Assembly (NCBI GenBank): GCA_946499275.1
Contig: CAMMRL010000011.1
Span: 1-60,954, forward strand
DNA length: 60,954 nucleotides
Direction: 5' to 3'
Source: an uncultured Clostridia bacterium
GTDB lineage: Bacteria; Bacillota; Clostridia; Oscillospirales; Acutalibacteraceae
In this document: positions 60,581-60,954 of the stretch, piece by piece
Layout: every line of letters starts with the position of its first letter
How positions within the stretch are numbered: the first letter of the stretch is position 1
Position numbers and translations under genes: made by a program
Notes under the pieces: generated by a model
What the model saw: only the letters and a program-made list of their open reading frames with translations
The model's database searches: none
Told to the model about the DNA's origin: nothing

Positions 60581-60954
60581 TTAAAATTCCGCTGAACCGG
60601 TAGTACGCGGGAAAGGCAGAACGTCGCGGATGTTCGGGATCCCTGTGACGTACATGATCAATCGCTCAAAGCCGAGACCGAAACCAGCGTGACGGACACT
60701 GCCGAAACGGCGAAGGTCCATATACCAATCGTAATCGGCCTTGTTCAAATGGAAAAATTCCATCGCCTTTTCCAACCGCTCCGGCCGCTCTTCGCGCTGG
60801 CTGCCACCGATGATCTCCCCGATGCCCGGCACCAGAAGGTCCATTGCCGCCACCGTCTTCCCGTCGTCGTTCAGCCGCATATAAAACGCCTTAATTTCCC
60901 TGGGATAATCGGTAACGAACACCGGCCGCTGGAACACCTGCTCGGTCAGGTACC
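60581..60954 (-). CDS. asnS: Asparagine-tRNA ligase, C-terminal part
   Basis: The last 123 or so residues; the frame is open to the right window edge (YLTEQ before the first Met-like codon). [18 protein letters not shown] and the class II motif 3 [15 protein letters not shown], followed by [17 protein letters not shown], are diagnostic of AsnRS, the final residues being its usual C-terminus. The N-terminal anticodon-binding domain and motifs 1 and 2 lie outside the window. Confidence 0.96.
   Translation of the reverse strand, partial: YLTEQVFQRPVFVTDYPREIKAFYMRLNDDGKTVAAMDLLVPGIGEIIGGSQREERPERLEKAMEFFHLNKADYDWYMDLRRFGSVRHAGFGLGFERLIMYVTGIPNIRDVLPFPRTTGSAEF

Noticed and set aside
1-60954. Prophage, IS element, CRISPR array, toxin-antitoxin or defence system
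   Set aside because: No transposase, integrase, direct-repeat array, restriction or defence gene was recognised; the window is housekeeping DNA on both strands.

Overview
The window looks like chromosomal DNA of a spore-forming member of the Clostridia (Bacillota), most like the Oscillospiraceae/Ruminococcaceae branch. The reasons are the mid-50s GC content (estimated by eye, not computed), strong AGGAGG-type ribosome binding sites, PolC-type DNA polymerase III, a T-box leader, Spo0A and SpoIVB, a SpoIVFA/SpoIVFB-like pair, and clostridial gene orders such as pyrH-frr-uppS-cdsA-dxr-rseP-ispG-polC and tig-clpP-clpX-lon-engB. No rRNA, tRNA, CRISPR array, insertion sequence or prophage was seen. 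Nearly all of the window is housekeeping DNA.

Layout. 1-3.5 kb: the end of a spoIVFA-like gene and spoIVFB, converging on two radical-SAM-linked genes. 3.7-5.5 kb: a DUF2079 membrane protein. 5.65-10.2 kb: rplS behind a structured leader, three tandem signal peptidase I genes, rbgA, rnhB and yraN. 10.3-13.8 kb: a membrane dipeptidase, thrC, a DUF1540 protein and a metallophosphoesterase. 13.9-22.5 kb: tig, clpP, clpX, lon, engB, lysA and a GNAT acetyltransferase. 22.5-28.9 kb, minus strand: the histidine operon hisZ-G-D-C-B-(A-I fusion)-E, with no hisH or hisF. 29-40 kb, minus strand: one large unit from pyrH to polC covering UMP kinase, ribosome recycling, undecaprenyl-PP and CDP-diacylglycerol synthesis, two MEP-pathway steps, a site-2 protease and the replicative polymerase.

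40.4-42.3 kb, minus strand: a DivIVA-like protein, a fumarase beta-subunit gene with an apparent frameshift at its start, and a YdbC-like ssDNA-binding protein. 42.4-45.7 kb: cobT, cobS, a CobC-like phosphatase and a siroheme-synthase N-terminal protein. 45.7-49.2 kb: an isoleucine T-box leader and ileS. 49.3-53 kb, minus strand: xth, a LUD-domain protein, a glycosyltransferase, a tiny Asn/Gln-rich ORF and a CYTH protein. 53.2-56.2 kb: spo0A and spoIVB, then yqxD. 56.2-61 kb: secF and secD, a subgroup 1c aspartate aminotransferase and the 3' end of asnS.

The themes are protein quality control (trigger factor, ClpXP, Lon), membrane export and proteolysis (SecDF, three signal peptidases, RseP, SpoIVFB), envelope lipid synthesis, and commitment to sporulation. 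I did not find a clearly undescribed multi-gene system. The most unusual items are the HisA-HisI fusion in an operon without hisHF, the triple signal peptidase cluster, the frameshifted orphan fumarase beta gene, the 53-residue Asn/Gln-rich ORF, the altered acidic pocket of Spo0A, and structured 5' leaders before rplS, secD and spo0A.
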